Assembly (NCBI RefSeq): GCF_932274485.2
Contig: NC_065887.2
Coordinates: 38,211,201-38,275,200 of the forward strand
Direction of reading: 5' to 3'
Length of the DNA stretch: 64,000 nt
From: Patella vulgata
Lineage: Eukaryota; Mollusca; Gastropoda; Patellidae
Below the pieces are notes generated by a model that was not told the origin of the DNA, made no database searches, and was given only the letters and a program-made list of their open reading frames with translations. Shown piece by piece: positions 1 through 13,600 of this stretch (position 1 is its first letter; every line of letters begins with the position of its first letter). Position numbers and translations under genes: made by a program.

Positions 1-689
1 TGAATGTGCAAGGCTTACATTAGATCAAGTAAAATGAAATACATGTAGAAGTATTAAAGTAGACTTATAGTATGAAGTTATAAATCTGAGAATTTTAGTG
101 TATACATGTAGATCAATACAATTCTAAAATATTAACATTTACAAACAGACATTGAGTTTTAATATTGAGAAAATTGAAAGTCACAAGCACAGATCTTTGA
201 CACTCATCATATTTTTGTATACTGCACAGAGTTGAACTCTTTATATATACTGATATTCTGTTTTAGAGATTCAGCGTTCACATTACTGTACAATGATTTC
301 TCAATCCCCTAAAATGACAATCTACAGGTTTACAGTATATAATAGTGCTTGTATATCATATATGACATGTACGAGTTATAAAGAGCCTTGTATAATAAAT
401 TTCAATTGGTACGTACTAGTAATAATGACATGAATACAGTTTATTTGGTGGGTTATTGAAGATACTATTCTACTTTAAACATGTAGTTCATTCATCAATA
501 TTTTTAATATCAACACCTGCATAGATTGGGATTGAGTTTATTAGTAAGACTAGTCAACACTCCTGTTTATTCATGTAACAAATTTAAATGTCTGTCTTTG
601 ACAGTTTTCAACAACAGGGCTCAAAGGTTGACTTTTTGTGTTGACTATAAATCTTGTATATGATTTGGAATTACACTGTCTAATAGTTT
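1..689. other. AT-rich flank, no gene seen
   Basis: No exon-like reading frame with plausible splice sites and no clear repeat boundary was found in this stretch. It may be intron or upstream flank of the kinase gene, whose N-terminal exon lies somewhere to the left of 6366. Confidence 0.5.
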
Positions 690-850
690 AGATGGGACAT
701 GAAAACAAATACTTTTGTACATGTTGGCATGCACGTAAAAGAATCCTTGGCAGTTTGCATTCGATGAAGAGTAAGCAGAAATGCCACTGTCCAGACAAAA
801 TTTCCCTTGTAGAGTGTAGCACACGGCATGGCCTATGCTGGCTGTGTTTG
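690..850 (+). repeat. SINE-2 fragment, degraded
   Basis: The body matches the SINE-2 family seen repeatedly in this window: GATGGGAC, then a GGCATGCACGTAAAAGAA block, the TTGGCAGTT block and the CAAAATTTCCC block, in the usual order. The tRNA-like head and the tail are missing and there are many substitutions, so this is an old copy. The open frames across it on both strands are not genes. Confidence 0.75.
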
Positions 851-1634
851 CATTGTTTAACCACATTTCATACCATTTATAATTTGGATCTGTGTCTTGA
901 CAAGCTAGGAGCCACTACATGTGGTGTACGCTATTCAGCATTACTTTGTTTTGATCAAAAGTGAAAAGCTAATTGTCCTAATGTTTAATAATGGTGTAGG
1001 AATTACAGTCTATAGAAATATCAATGATAACAGTCAATTGTCCAAGAATACTTTCAGCTGTATGAAAATATGATAGGATAATAAAATAACAATATAATAT
1101 TCGACTATAAGGGGACAAACAAACACGTTTTTTGTGTATACATTATACCTCAGCCCAAAAATACTGTGTACTAATAGTTTAATTTCATTCATCAGCGCAA
1201 TATCGGGACGTGTTGCTGATCACATGATGAATATAGAACTTATTTAGGTCGTAAATTTGTTTATTTTTTGCTAGCGTTTTAAGAGATATTGTGAATGTAT
1301 TATACATGGATGTATAGACATCGGATAATAGGTATTTTTCTTTGATCTATAAATGATTGTGTCGGTCAATATATTAAAGAGAAATTTATTTTACCCCCTT
1401 GGTTTTGTTGAAAACATCTAAGTGTAATTTACACCCAGGTCAGATAGTATTATAAGGAGTTGGTTTCGTTTATTCTGTTTTTGTGTAAAATGTTATGAAT
1501 CTACCTAGGGGGTGAGGGGTGTGTAAGAATGCACAGGTTCCATTACTAGACTGTTCCTAGTTTAAATACCAGTGTGTTGGCCATGAAGAACTTAACGATT
1601 TTCTAATCCCAAAATAAAAAGTTCTACAAGTTCT
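851..1634. other. Non-coding stretch, nothing recognised
   Basis: AT-rich sequence without a supported exon, repeat end or structured element. Confidence 0.4.
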
Positions 1635-2592
1635 CAATCTGATTAAAGTACAGATCTATATTTCGTTTTTTTTTTTTTTATACTTTAGCTGGAAGATTGT
1701 GTCAGAGGTCATACAAGTGTCTTTTAACCCTATGACATCAGACATTTGATTAACCAATCAGCGTTGGTGTTTCTAGTGGGTTACCCACAGTATTGTGGAC
1801 CTCACACTAAAAACTCGCCGTAAGGCTGACCTTAAAAATATCTTTGTTTCGCCTAACGCGACCGACTAACTAAAACCACCCCCGACTTAAATTATTTTAT
1901 TGCACTTTTCCGCGATCTTTTTATTTTATTTTGTGTGTCAACCTGAAATATATCACGAGAGTTATTTCCCTTTATTATGGCTATGGTTTGATTCATTATT
2001 GAAACTGGTTGATCAAGACGAAAGCGTCATAGGTGTCGCTTCTCAACAAAATGGTTGCAGACGAAAGCACGTCCATTCCCACGAAATGATTCTGCCTCTA
2101 TGTCTGTGGGGCGTCGTTTTAAACATGACGACGATATTTTCAATATCCGTTTTCGAGAAAAATAAAGGCACAACCCGCACGATCGTTAAAACGTGTTGAG
2201 GGAGTTTCAAACGTGAGTTTGTCGCAATTTGTGTGCGAGTCGTGCATCAAGAAAAATCCCGATGCCGATGTCATTGATTTGTTTGCCAATAAAAGAAGAC
2301 GAATGTTTGCACCCGGAAAATTATCAAGCTGTCAAATTAGCTCTTAAAAAAAAAATCTGAAAAAAACCCGACCTACCGACCCTTCTCCTCGATTGTGGGT
2401 CGGGTTTGGTGAAACAAAGATATTTTTAAGGTCAGCCTAACAGACTGTTTTCATTGGCTAATCCCTCACATCATCCAGAAAATGCTGGTTACATGACAAC
2501 TCTTTCCAGATCCTAGTGTAGTAAAGACAAGTAAAACGAAATTTTGAACTATAAAAAACGAAACGAAATGAATCTGTGTTTTAGTCAGATTG
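1635..2592. mobile_element. MITE-1 copy, split by MITE-2
   Basis: A non-autonomous DNA transposon starting CAATCTGA and ending TCAGATTG. Inverted termini run about 33 bp, through an ACAGAT block to TTTCGTTT. The flanks are ACAAGTTCT (1626-1634) and GCAAGTTCT (2593-2601), a 9-bp target-site duplication with one mismatch. Its outer parts match copies at 3424, 11169 and 60141. Positions 1824-2437 are a second element inserted later. A 9-bp duplication suggests a Mutator-like source; 8 bp and hAT is the alternative. It has no coding capacity of its own. Confidence 0.75.
1824..2437. mobile_element. MITE-2, Harbinger-like, inserted in MITE-1
   Basis: A 614-bp element with inverted ends GGCTGACCTTAAAAATATC and its complement; about 26 bp are exact, then weaker similarity to about 45 bp. 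It is flanked on both sides by TAA (1821-1823 and 2438-2440). A 3-bp TWA duplication is the mark of PIF/Harbinger elements. Inside lies a 99-codon open frame (1900-2199), and a second open stretch near 2203-2340 reads as a Cys- and Lys-rich peptide. I recognise neither as transposase. The interior is less AT-rich than its surroundings. Confidence 0.75.
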
Positions 2593-2601
2593 GCAAGTTC
2601 T

Positions 2602-3423
2602 GCAAGTTGGCCCAATGAAAATAAAAGACCAAATCGGTATTAAATAATCCCTGACTGAGCAGTTTTTTTTCTTGAACACAAGAACTCTGTCCAGACATAA
2701 TTCATATCACCTCCACCTGTAGTTCCAAGGGATATTAAAAGGATATGTTAGTCTCAAGTGTATATGAGATAATTTAAAAAGACCATGTTGAGTTCTATGT
2801 ACATCAACATTAGAAAGAATGAAACAAACATGGTACATGCATATGTTTGTTTCAATAAATTGCAAGCATGAAGGGTTGTTTATAGGAGGAAACGGAAAAA
2901 CCTGAAGAAAAATTGATGATGTTACATCCATATGCTTTAGGTAGTCTAGACTTTGCCATACGTGACCAATACGTGTATTTTTGAGTGAGAAGTTAGAGTA
3001 TAATGTGTAATAAAAAAAAGAACATAGGTAATATGTTTAACCATGTTATATACTACAGGTGTTTAACATCAATATACAACAGATAACTTATAGATATACA
3101 ATATATGTACCATTCTCAAGGTTATATTCTACCTGGTTAAATCTATCTTTAACCAAAGTTACCATACAAACTTTTAATATTGATTACTTTTACAAGAAAA
3201 CCCCATCTTTCTACTGTAGATATCTTTATCTATTCAGAACATTTATTGTAAATTTATTTTAACTGATATGATTAATTCAGTTGAGGCAATCTTTTAAACA
3301 TTTGACATTTGCTGAATTGTATTTGTAGGTGGAAATATTGTTGTTAAAACAAAATTATATTTCCTTTAAAGTCTGTGATATCACCTTGATGGAAGGAAAC
3401 ATTAAATAAATCTTCCATACACC
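2602..3423. other. Non-coding stretch, nothing recognised
   Basis: AT-rich; the short open frames on either strand resemble no known protein and lack splice context. Confidence 0.4.
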
Positions 3424-3778
3424 TTTCGTTTCATTTTTTATAGTTCAAAATTTCGTTTTATTTGTCTGTACCTCAGTAGGATCTGGAAAAGTTGTTATAT
3501 AAATTGCGTTCTCGATGGCGTGAGGGATTAGTCAATGAAACCATCTGTCACGGCGACTTCTTGGCGTGCAAGGCACGGAACTGTGGGTAAACACTAGAAA
3601 CATCAACGCTGATTGATTGATCAATGTCTGACTTCATAGGGTCAAAAGCCGCTCGTACGACCCCTGACGCGACCTCCCATTACAACTTGTCAGATCTTCA
3701 TGTAGTGTAAGCCATCGAAAGTATAAAAAAAAAAAAAAAAAACGAAACGAAATATAGATCTGTATTTTAATCAGATTG
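3424..3778. mobile_element. MITE-1 copy
   Basis: Matches the copy at 60141-60495 along its length, including blocks around GAGGGATTAG, ACATCAACGCTGATTG and CTCGTACGACCCCTGAC. The right end is intact (ATCAGATTG). The left end begins only at the TTTCGTTTCATTTTT part of the inverted repeat. No target-site duplication was found, so the left end is probably truncated. It contains a poly-A run of about 18. Confidence 0.75.
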
Positions 3779-4669
3779 TCAAAATGGTAAAGGAAAATGT
3801 CATTTATAATAAAGCATCTTTAGATATACATTCCCTAATTTTGAAAATAATAAGAGGTAAAAGCCAAATCATATTATACTTTATATTTTATTCATATATA
3901 GAGAATATTATACATTAAAATATTAGGTTATAACTTCTAGAAGTCATCTTTCACTTATTGGGCTATTAATTTAAAAAAAAAACAAACAGCAACCATAAAA
4001 ACAACACTGAAGCTTAGCTATGCAGATTTTAAAAATTATTTTATTGTACTAATGCTCCAAGTAAAATATTTAATAGTCTAAGAAAATATTATTTGATGGA
4101 GTAATAATAAACTTAAAGCCAAAGCACATCGTAAAATATATTTTATTTGTGCTGTGGTGAGTGAAATATTAAGGCTACACTGATGTACCAGTACAAAGGT
4201 ATATACGTTATATATATAGCCCTTACTGTAGAAATACCTGTCAGTTATTGGGGTATTAATTGTTATAAAGTTTTTATGATGTAAGCAGGATGAGCTTTTA
4301 GTAAAGAATATATACAGTTTTTACCTGTATTCAGGTAATTTATCCAGGTATAAATAATTATATAAATCTCAGATTTTATGGAGATTTTGGTTCCGCTTGA
4401 CTGGGCATTTATACATTACCAAGATATGAGTCATACTATTTCATGGTAGGTTTCATTTGAATTTGAAATTCAACCAGATCCAACTTCAACGGTTTATTTT
4501 TTTTACAATATTTAAAGGGCAAACCCTGTTTTTATAAAATGACAATTTGATTTATTAAAACTGGATTCTCTACTCTTGACGTTACATTCACGTTTTATTT
4601 TTACATGATTATGATTTTGTAAATTCCTCTTGATCAATGTACATATACATGTGGAAAAACCCTAACTGT
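3779..4669. other. Non-coding stretch, nothing recognised
   Basis: Strongly AT-rich with no supported exon or repeat boundary. Confidence 0.4.
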
Positions 4670-5290
4670 TTCCCTTTAAACCCAGCGAAATAGTTAAACC
4701 CAGCGAAATAGTTAAACCCAGTGAAATATTTATACACAGTGAAATAGTTATACAGGTAATAGAGGGTGTATATAATAACATCCCTTTAATATAAACCCAT
4801 GGAAATAGTTATACAGGTAATAGAGTTGTACATAAGTTTCTCTTCAAATCCAGTGAAATAGGTCTACAGGTACTCCCAATCCAGTGAAATAGAAATAGGT
4901 CTACAGGTAATAGGGTAATATAACCCTTATAGGTACATGAAATAGAGGGTGTATATAATAGTTTCCCTTCCAGTCCAGTGAAAAAGTTAATAGGGGAATA
5001 TACATGTAACCCTAACAATTAATAGAAGGTGTATATAATAGTTTCCCTTCCAATCCAGTGAAATAGGTAATAGTTGGAATATAACCCTAACAATTAATAG
5101 AGGGTGAATATAATAGTTTCCCTTAGTGAAATAGATCTACAGGTAATTGGGGGATGTAACCCTAACAGTTCCCTTTAATTAAAACCCAGTGAAATAGGAG
5201 TGGGGGATATTATAACATTACTTTAAACCCAATGAAATAGAGGGATGTATAAGTCAAGTACTTCCCCTTTAATTAAACCTAGTAATTATA
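4670..5290. repeat. Decayed minisatellite
   Basis: Irregular repeats built from CCAGTGAAATAG, ACAGGTAATAGAG, GGTGTATATAATA and GTTTCCCTT recur many times with variable spacing. Copies differ by indels and substitutions, so the array is old. The minus-strand open frame across it is an effect of the repetition. Confidence 0.8.
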
Positions 5291-6365
5291 ATAGTATGTT
5301 TAAAATACCTGACATATCATTAATCACCTGTTGTTTTACAACTAGTTATCTAGTCTAGAATACCTGGTTGTATAATTACCTTATAGACTATATACTACTA
5401 TATGTGACTGTATTGTACTGGCTGGCTGGCTGGGTCAGATTATAACCTCTACATTCCTCTTCTACACCCCCACTTTCACTCAACAACCAAACACCGGACA
5501 TATATACATCAACACTGGCTTTATTGATATAGATATAATATTTCTACTTAACACATCAAATCAACATATTAAACACCACGGAAATCAAAGCGGTCTACAT
5601 GTAGTTATTTTAAAACGCCATTTAAATTGTAAATAAAAATCTCAAAATAAAATGCTTTTCTACAAGTTCATCCTGCTGGTTTGATATTTGAGAGTCAGGA
5701 CTGTAAACACATTAAGTTTTGGGATGCAGTAGGGAAGGGATCTTTTGTGTGTACACCAATGACGCACATGTACATGGATAAACTTCATATTTTTCTGTCT
5801 CATCTGAAGGACTAGGCAACACTAAATCCCCTTATCACCACCCAAAAAGCTACTTGTACATGGACACATGGACAAGTGGAAGCAACAGATGATAGGCATA
5901 ATATCAAGTCTCTTTTATGACCAGTGGTTTTAGACTTAGTCTTAGATGCAGTTGTTTTACAAAATATAAAAGATTGTTTTATTTAGTGGTTTTCACAAAA
6001 TATAACAAGAAAGAATTCTTAATATGTATAAGAATTAGAAAACTGATATTATGTGTTATTGACAGATTACGGGTACATGTATGTAATTTTAATCTGCACA
6101 ATATCAGTAGTAGGATAGTGAACGATACATCAATATAAAACACAAATTTATATGGAAAGCAATCACTGGGTTTATTTCACACTACGTTCCAACAAGTTCC
6201 TGGACAAATGATTGCTGGACAAATGATATTACATGTACATACAATGAATGTTGGGTACACTGACATAAGACCAATAACTCAAACATTTTTTTTATGGTAC
6301 AGTCTTTTCTCATTTTGTATTGTCACAATAATTGTGATTTATATTTTTTTATTTTATATTTTTAG
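5291..6365. other. Non-coding, leading to a kinase splice acceptor
   Basis: No exon was recognised. The last bases (ATTTTTAG at 6358-6365) form the 3' splice site of the first visible kinase exon, so at least its right part is intron. The N-terminal kinase exon should end in AG or CG before a GT donor; I could not find a convincing one. Confidence 0.5.
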
Positions 6366-6578
6366 GGGAAAATATGCAGTTGTTAAAAAGTGTGTCAATA
6401 ACGAAACAAAAGATGTTGTGGCGGCCAAATTCATACGCAAACGGCGGAAAGGAAAGAGTGCGAGAGAAGAAATCTTACGAGAAGTGGTGATGTTAGAAAT
6501 GGCATTTGCTCATCCACGATTGGTGGATTTATTAGAAGTTTATGAAACGTCATCAGAACTTATTTTAATCACTGAGTA
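6366..6578 (+). CDS. Kinase exon a: glycine loop to hinge
   Basis: Acceptor TTTTTAG, donor GTAAGA. It encodes the end of the glycine loop, the ATP lysine in VAAKF, the KRRKGKSAREE stretch, the helix C glutamate region EILREVVMLE and the hinge LILITE. It ends inside the Tyr codon that exon b completes. Confidence 0.9.
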
Positions 6579-9500
6579 GTAAGAATTGAACTATTTAATT
6601 TATTACAATTATAATGGATAGACAATGATGATCTGGACCTGTGTAGAGGGAACCTAGAGAGAGCAATTTTTATATAATTCAGCTTCATCTTAAATGACTT
6701 CTAGGAATAGGCTAGAATACGGTTTAAAGCTCCTGATCCCTATTTGCATTTTTAGGACCATATTTAATTCTATACAGCTTAATCCAGTCCTTCACATTTA
6801 TGGCTCCCGCATGATTTCGTAAACTTGAAGGACTGTTAATCGAATGACTAACATACTTTCCTAAGATGAAATGTTACTGTGTCCTTACTGGAATACTTTA
6901 TGATAATAGGGTAGCCAATTTAAAGGTCAGATAGATTGCCTCAGAATTGAATGAAGAAGCCAAGTAAATTTCCAGATAAAGAGAATATATTAACCTCACA
7001 CCCTTGTACAAAAATCCTAGCTGATGCAACCAGTAGGCAATATTGTTGTAATAAAATGACTTTGTTCCAAAGTTCCAAGTTCTGAAGATTTACAGACGTA
7101 CATGAAATACCATTGGCATGACATACATGTAACACTGTAACAGTAGCCTAGTTCTCCAAACTGTCTGCTATCATGATCAGCTGATTCATTGTATAAATGT
7201 CAGATGTATAGAATATGTTTGTGTTTCATTTTCTCTCTGCACAAAGAAATGGCTCTAGTTCCTGGCTAGTCTTTACCTTACCCTAATCATCAAGTACATG
7301 TCAGAGTAGACTTGTATGTCACACCATGTGTTAATCAGAGGTGATTGACTTAGTGTAATATTATGCTTATGTTGTGGGGTTCTCACAGGACTGACTGCAT
7401 CATAGAAATTTTCATTAACATATTTTTTACCTTTTGAATTTTGTATTTCTTTCTGGGAATAGTTAATCTGTTGCTATATTTCTGTGTAGTATTTGTTTTG
7501 TGTTGCATCTATCCAGCACTAGCTATTTATAACTGAGTGAAAAGAAGTTTTCAATTTTATTATCTCTCTCTCTGTCTGTCCATGATCCCTTGTAGTCACG
7601 CTAGATGCGATAAGTTATACTTAACATTTAAACACAGTGTTTATATTCACAAAATGTCTATCGGGTTTTCAACGATTTCGATATAATTTCTTCAGGCGTT
7701 ATGACCTTAGATATGTTTGAAAAATCTTGTGGATGTTCTTAACTTGAAATATATATATATGTATGTTCTTGAGGACAAAAGATATAACTAATACATGTAC
7801 CAAAGCTATGTCCCTTTATCTGTTGGAAAAAACTTGTGGACCCCCTCTAGCAGCTAGACTTACATATATCATCCATGAGATAATCAGAAGGTTGTTTTTG
7901 ATTTTCAATGTTTTGCTATACATTAGTTACTTGCTATTCAAAATTTGGTCTGAAGTTTTCAATAAATTTAAGGTTTATTTTTCTGCTGTATAATGAGTAA
8001 TGTTTCATATCAAATAGTTTTAAATCTTACATGGTTTAATCCACACAAAATTGTCCTCAAGGGCTCAAATTGATTATTTAACATTTAGTAAAAGAGACAT
8101 TATTCGAGAGCTAATTCTGTTGAAAGTTAAAAAATCTTCAATTCATGGTGTCTTTGTTAATGATCCATTATTAATTGACATTTAGGGACGTTAAAAATAT
8201 GTAAAAATAATGATGTCATATCAAACAATTGGTTTTAATTTGACGTCATTTAGAATTTTGAGTCTGGTACCCAAAGGGTTAAATAAAAGAACGAGTTGTA
8301 AGATTATTTCCCGTCTTTAGATAAGTAATTATAATTAAATATAACTAATTATAATAAGTTGATTTGAATTCTATAAGGAAGTAGTTATTAAGATATTTCC
8401 TTAACTTCCTCATACAATTAGTAAAAAACCTCTAGAATTACTAATCATGCTACTTTAGTTTTCACAGTTTAAAACGACAAAAGTCTTATTATATCACAAC
8501 CTTTTCGAGTTTTTGTACTTAATTGACTTGAGTACATGCGATCATTGTTTTCTATATTTGACTGGTCTCCTAAAAAACTCCTTAAGTTTAGACAATGTGA
8601 GGGATTTGGTAAATAAGAGGGATTTTTTTTAAAAAGATGGAGGTATTTAGAGTGTATATCCTGTCACTTTATTCACAAAAACTTAAACATACACTATGCA
8701 AGAGCTAAATTTTAGGCCTGAAATGTTATAAACTATTAATTAGACATTTAATAAAAAAAACAAGACCATAATTGACTCTCGATAGCATAGGATACTCAAG
8801 ATTTTAACTAGATTAAAACGGTTCGCTATTTAAAAATTTAATTTAAAAGTAGTAAAGCGAGGCTAAGTCCCGATTATAACAGTGCCTTGGTTACCACTGT
8901 GCACACATCTTGTCAAAACTACAAACAATGATAACTTGGCTGAGAATGAAGTAATTTGAATGAAATTTTCAATATTTTCTTTTTTCATCAACTATTTTTG
9001 AATTATTATAGCAAGAATGATCAACTCTTTATTAAACTCTTAACTAATGTATCTTTAAAGCAAAATATTTTAATAATTCCAACCTTTCATTGGCCACAGA
9101 GCTAAAATTTGTGCTAGAAGTTAGTAGAAGCTATTACTATTAGATCAACACAAAAGAAGTGGCAGTTACTGAAACCCTTACATTTTTGTCTTGGACCTGC
9201 ACCGCCTGGCTGTTTTTCAATGAAACCAGTATTTTTGTAATAAGATTGTGTTTCTCTACTATCCACCAAAATTACCCTACTTTTACTAGAAATAACTACC
9301 AGATAATTACTTTACAATCAATTTATAATTTTTAGTTGTGATCAAGTTTTTGCATCACAAATAGCAAAATAAAGCATTTTATTCAGTAGATTACTATTTT
9401 TTTATGGGCCATTTTAATGGTTGACACCATCTCGACTTGTGTTTACATGCAAAGATAACAATTAAATAGAATAAGAAATAATTGTATTTTAAATCATCTG

Positions 9501-10596
9501 TTTTTATGGTGATTACAAATTAAACTTAAAAAAATTAGGAGTCAGAGTTGTGTTTTTAAACATGTATCACAATAATTATATTGGTAATCATTCAAAATTT
9601 TCATAGTCGTATGTTGAAACCTGGTTTCCCCTTGTCAGTGGTGCAGGACGGAGGGCTTGAGAAGGACTGCTGTCTAGTCATTTGGATGGGATGAAAAACT
9701 GAGGTCCAGTGTATACATTGGCATGCACGTAAAAGAACCCTTGGCAGTTGGAATTCGATACAAGAGTAGGCCATAGTGCCGCTGCCCGGGCAAAATGTCC
9801 CTCGTAGCACACTGTATGGCATATGCCCGTCTTCATTAACCCAGTCGGAGCAGAACAGTAGGACCCTAAACTCCATTTCATTTCATTTTTCATACATGTA
9901 TGTTTGACCAAGTTTATGAATGTAGTTGACCTGTGGTCTGGATATTGACCTGACATTAAACTAGTAATGACCTGTCTGTCTAGAATATAGACATGTAGTA
10001 GATGACAATATGTAGATTCATGTTGTATGAAATCAGTCAGGTAGAAATATCTAGTTACACCCTGTATCATCTGGTAATGTAACATTGTTTGTATCCTGTA
10101 ACATATGGATGCTTATAACAGATTAAACTGGTTCTAATAATTACACTAATAATCTGTCTAATGTCACTTGTCTCATGGATGGTCGCTTTTACTAATCATA
10201 CATAAGATTGACAAAGACAACGACCCCTGAATTTAATGGTTGCTTTCCTAACCTTGTGTCCAAGGGTAAGATTACCGGTACTTGGTTCAGAACACCTGAT
10301 GCCACTTTGATTTTGGAAACAGTGGCTGTACTTTTTATCCTGCTGTACCACTGCTATTAGAGCCATGTGTTCCAGAAAATAAAACAATAAAACCGTTAGA
10401 CTAAAAATGACTTAGATGTTGTAGGTGACAAGGAGTAGGGTCGCCTGTCCAACCTTGTGTGTTTTCTCCGAGTACTCCACTTTCCTCCCACTGCTAAAGA
10501 CCTCTACACGCTAGCGAATTATTGAAATTGAAATAAAATTGAACCATAAGTTAGTCCCGAAATGATTTGGTTTGTGTTGAGTGGACGTTAAACCCC

Positions 10597-10633
<37 letters not shown>

Positions 10634-13600
10634 ATGTTGTTATGAAGTTTGTATGTGTGTATCAATAAATTCTAGATGTGTGTATATTGTATGTTTGTGT
10701 ATCAGTAAATACTATGTATGTTATGTGTGCATGTATATCTGTTATTGTTAATGTATATTGTGTTTTTATGTATTAATTTACTCTGTGGTACTACCATACT
10801 GGGTCTGATTGCTACTCAAATTCTCTTCTCTTCTGTCCCAACTTCTCCTATCTTCTTGCGTCTTGGATTGTTATAGCTAGACATAGTCCAACTTGCATGT
10901 ATTTGATTTTGTGTATATATACATGTATATATGTGTATTACTATATTCTATGTTTGTATATTTGTAGTTGTGTATTAATATATTGTGTATTATTTCTAGT
11001 TGTGAAGGAGGAGAATTATTCCATGAATGTGTAATAGAAGAATCATTTAAAGAAGAAGATGTAATAAGATTGGTTGTACAGATATTAGAGGGTTTAGTTT
11101 ATTTACATGAACAGAATATAGTACATTTAGATTTAAAGGTAACGATCTTCTCTTCTCTCATTTACCAACAATCTGATTAATATACAGATCTGTATTTTGT
11201 TTCATTTTTCTGGCTAATCCCACACATCATCAGGAACGTGTGTTATATAACAACTCTTCCAGATCCTGGTGTAGTAAAGACAAGTAACCATAATTTTGAA
11301 CAATAAAAAAAACAAAACAAAATAGGATTTGTGTTTTATTCAGATTGATTTACTAATGAAGGCTCAGTCTCATAAATTTATTTGATAAAGAGTATTGTCG
11401 CCTGCCTAACATTATTGCTTTTAAATATTGGTCAAAATAAGCTTCTTAGGTCGAGTAGGTTATCAATGAAGGATCAATACTTTATAAAGAGTATTGGTCG
11501 TAAAGATTGGATATTTTGTTAGGATTAAGCTCATAATACTGATTGTTTTTTTTTTATTTTCAGCCACAAAATATATTATTAACAAAACCGTTTCCACATG
11601 GAAATATTAAAATCTGTGATTTAGGTTTTGCGTGTTTAGTTCATGCTGGTGAAGATATACGAGATATTATAGGAACAGCTGACTATGTTGGTAAGTTAGT
11701 AATATTAATATTGGTCAGGTTACAGTATCATCACATCATTCACAAGGACGACAGCTTCTCATTCTTCCAACATCGCTCTCACCTAGCCAGACCATTGATT
11801 TCATTTGTTGTTAATGAATGCTTAACTTCTGCTTAGTCCAAGGGTGATATCGCAGTTGTGTTTCAGAGGCTAGTCTAGTATAGAGGCTAGTCTACATGTA
11901 GTATATAGTGGGAAGAGGCGAACAGGAAAGGAAATTCATCAGCTCCATTTCCTAGGTTTTGTTAGATCACAAGGTCTGTCATTGAGCCAAGTGGCGTGGT
12001 TTTGATTCCCAGTCTGTACTTGACAAGGAGTAGGATCGCCTGTCCATCTCATGGGTTTTCTCCAGGGCCTCTGGTTTCCCCACACGCAAAAAAATATTAT
12101 TGATATAGAATTAAACCATATGTTAGTACCAAAATGACCTGATTTGTGTTGAGTGGATGTTAAACCTCATTTCTCTCTCTCTTTTTGAATGATCAATAAA
12201 CTGTACTGTATATTTATAGCACCAGAAGTTTTAGATTATGAACCTCTCAGCATCATGACTGATATGTGGTAAGTTCAAATTTTACCATCTTTAAATTTTA
12301 GTCGAAGCATCCACCAAGATCATCCATAAATCATGCCCGTCAGAACGAAATTCATATTGGGGGGGGGGGGGGCTGTCAGCTTAGCGGGGGCAAATTTGGG
12401 TTTCGGGAGCTTTTTAAGCTAATAAAAGCATATTTGTAAATTATTGGGTTCCGACAGTCCTGATAAATTCATAATTATGCTGTATTCATGAAAACGTAAC
12501 TAAAATATTTTGATACTGCATACTTTCCATTATCTGAGTTAAAATCATAAATACAAATTAAAGACCTTAGTGATGAAAAGACGGCATTCACTGTACTTAA
12601 AATGTTTTAGTGTCAGTTTTTCTGGGGCTGGATTGTCTACGTCCTTCTGCTGCATGTTTTAGGTTTGTCTCTAATGTGGTTGTAGTTTTCGATCATCTGT
12701 GTTGAAAGGGTAATGTTGACAGCCAGTTTGTTACTCGAGGTTCAGCCAGGTTTCCCTCCCTACTGCTAACGGCTTCAGCTGACAAGCAAAACAGACTATT
12801 ATACTGAAGTAACCTAGGGGGGTTGGATGGCCGAATGGTTAGCACGCGCGCGCTGTATCATAAAGCCTGTCATTGAGTCAACTGGCGTGGTTTCGAATCC
12901 CCATTTGTACGTGACAAGGAGTAGGGTCGCCTGTCCAACCTCGTGGGTTTTCCCCAGGTCCTGTTCTGAAATGATTAATGATTGAAGGGAGACAACTCTT
13001 GTTTTCTTTTGACTCTCTTTTTTTTGGAGTTAAAAAATGTTGTAAGAAGTTGAGTTGGCAGCCATATTTTGAAACCATGTGTTTTTCTTTGTAAAATCTT
13101 GTATAGTCAAGATGTGAGTACTGAGTATAGAAAGGCAACAGCCTTTAATAAACATGTTTCCTATATAATCGAGTATCGTTTCTATAATCCAAAACATGGT
13201 CCGACGAGACGGATACAGTTATGTCAGTCAATCTGTTGAGTTAAGTTCATGTGCCAGTCGACCTTATTATCTTAATCCTATAAAGTATTGACATTTATTA
13301 TCATGTCTACGACCAGTAACGACGCAGACAGGCGTAGTGATGTGGCCAAGAAAAACAAACGCATCAGAGGGGGACATAGGGCCTTTGTTACCCGAATTAT
13401 TCAAAGTGTTCAAGAATTATTAGCCGAATTTGATGGATCTCCTTCTTCAGTTGAAAGTTTAGAAGGATACAGAATTTCTTTAACGGAAAAGAAAGTTGTT
13501 TTAGCATCTTACGATGAAAAAGTATTGGAAGATATTGAAGACGAAGATGAAGTGGGTAATGATATTTTTGAATCAAGTGAATTTGCGGACACTATTAATA

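Noticed and set aside
1900-2199. 99-codon frame as the missing kinase N-terminal exon
   Set aside because: It lies wholly within a TAA-flanked MITE and has no kinase motif.
12829-12900. tRNA-like sequences at SINE heads as genuine tRNA genes
   Set aside because: Only the A and B box-like motifs fit; anticodon and acceptor stems do not fold, and the same sequence recurs as part of longer SINE copies with target-site duplications.
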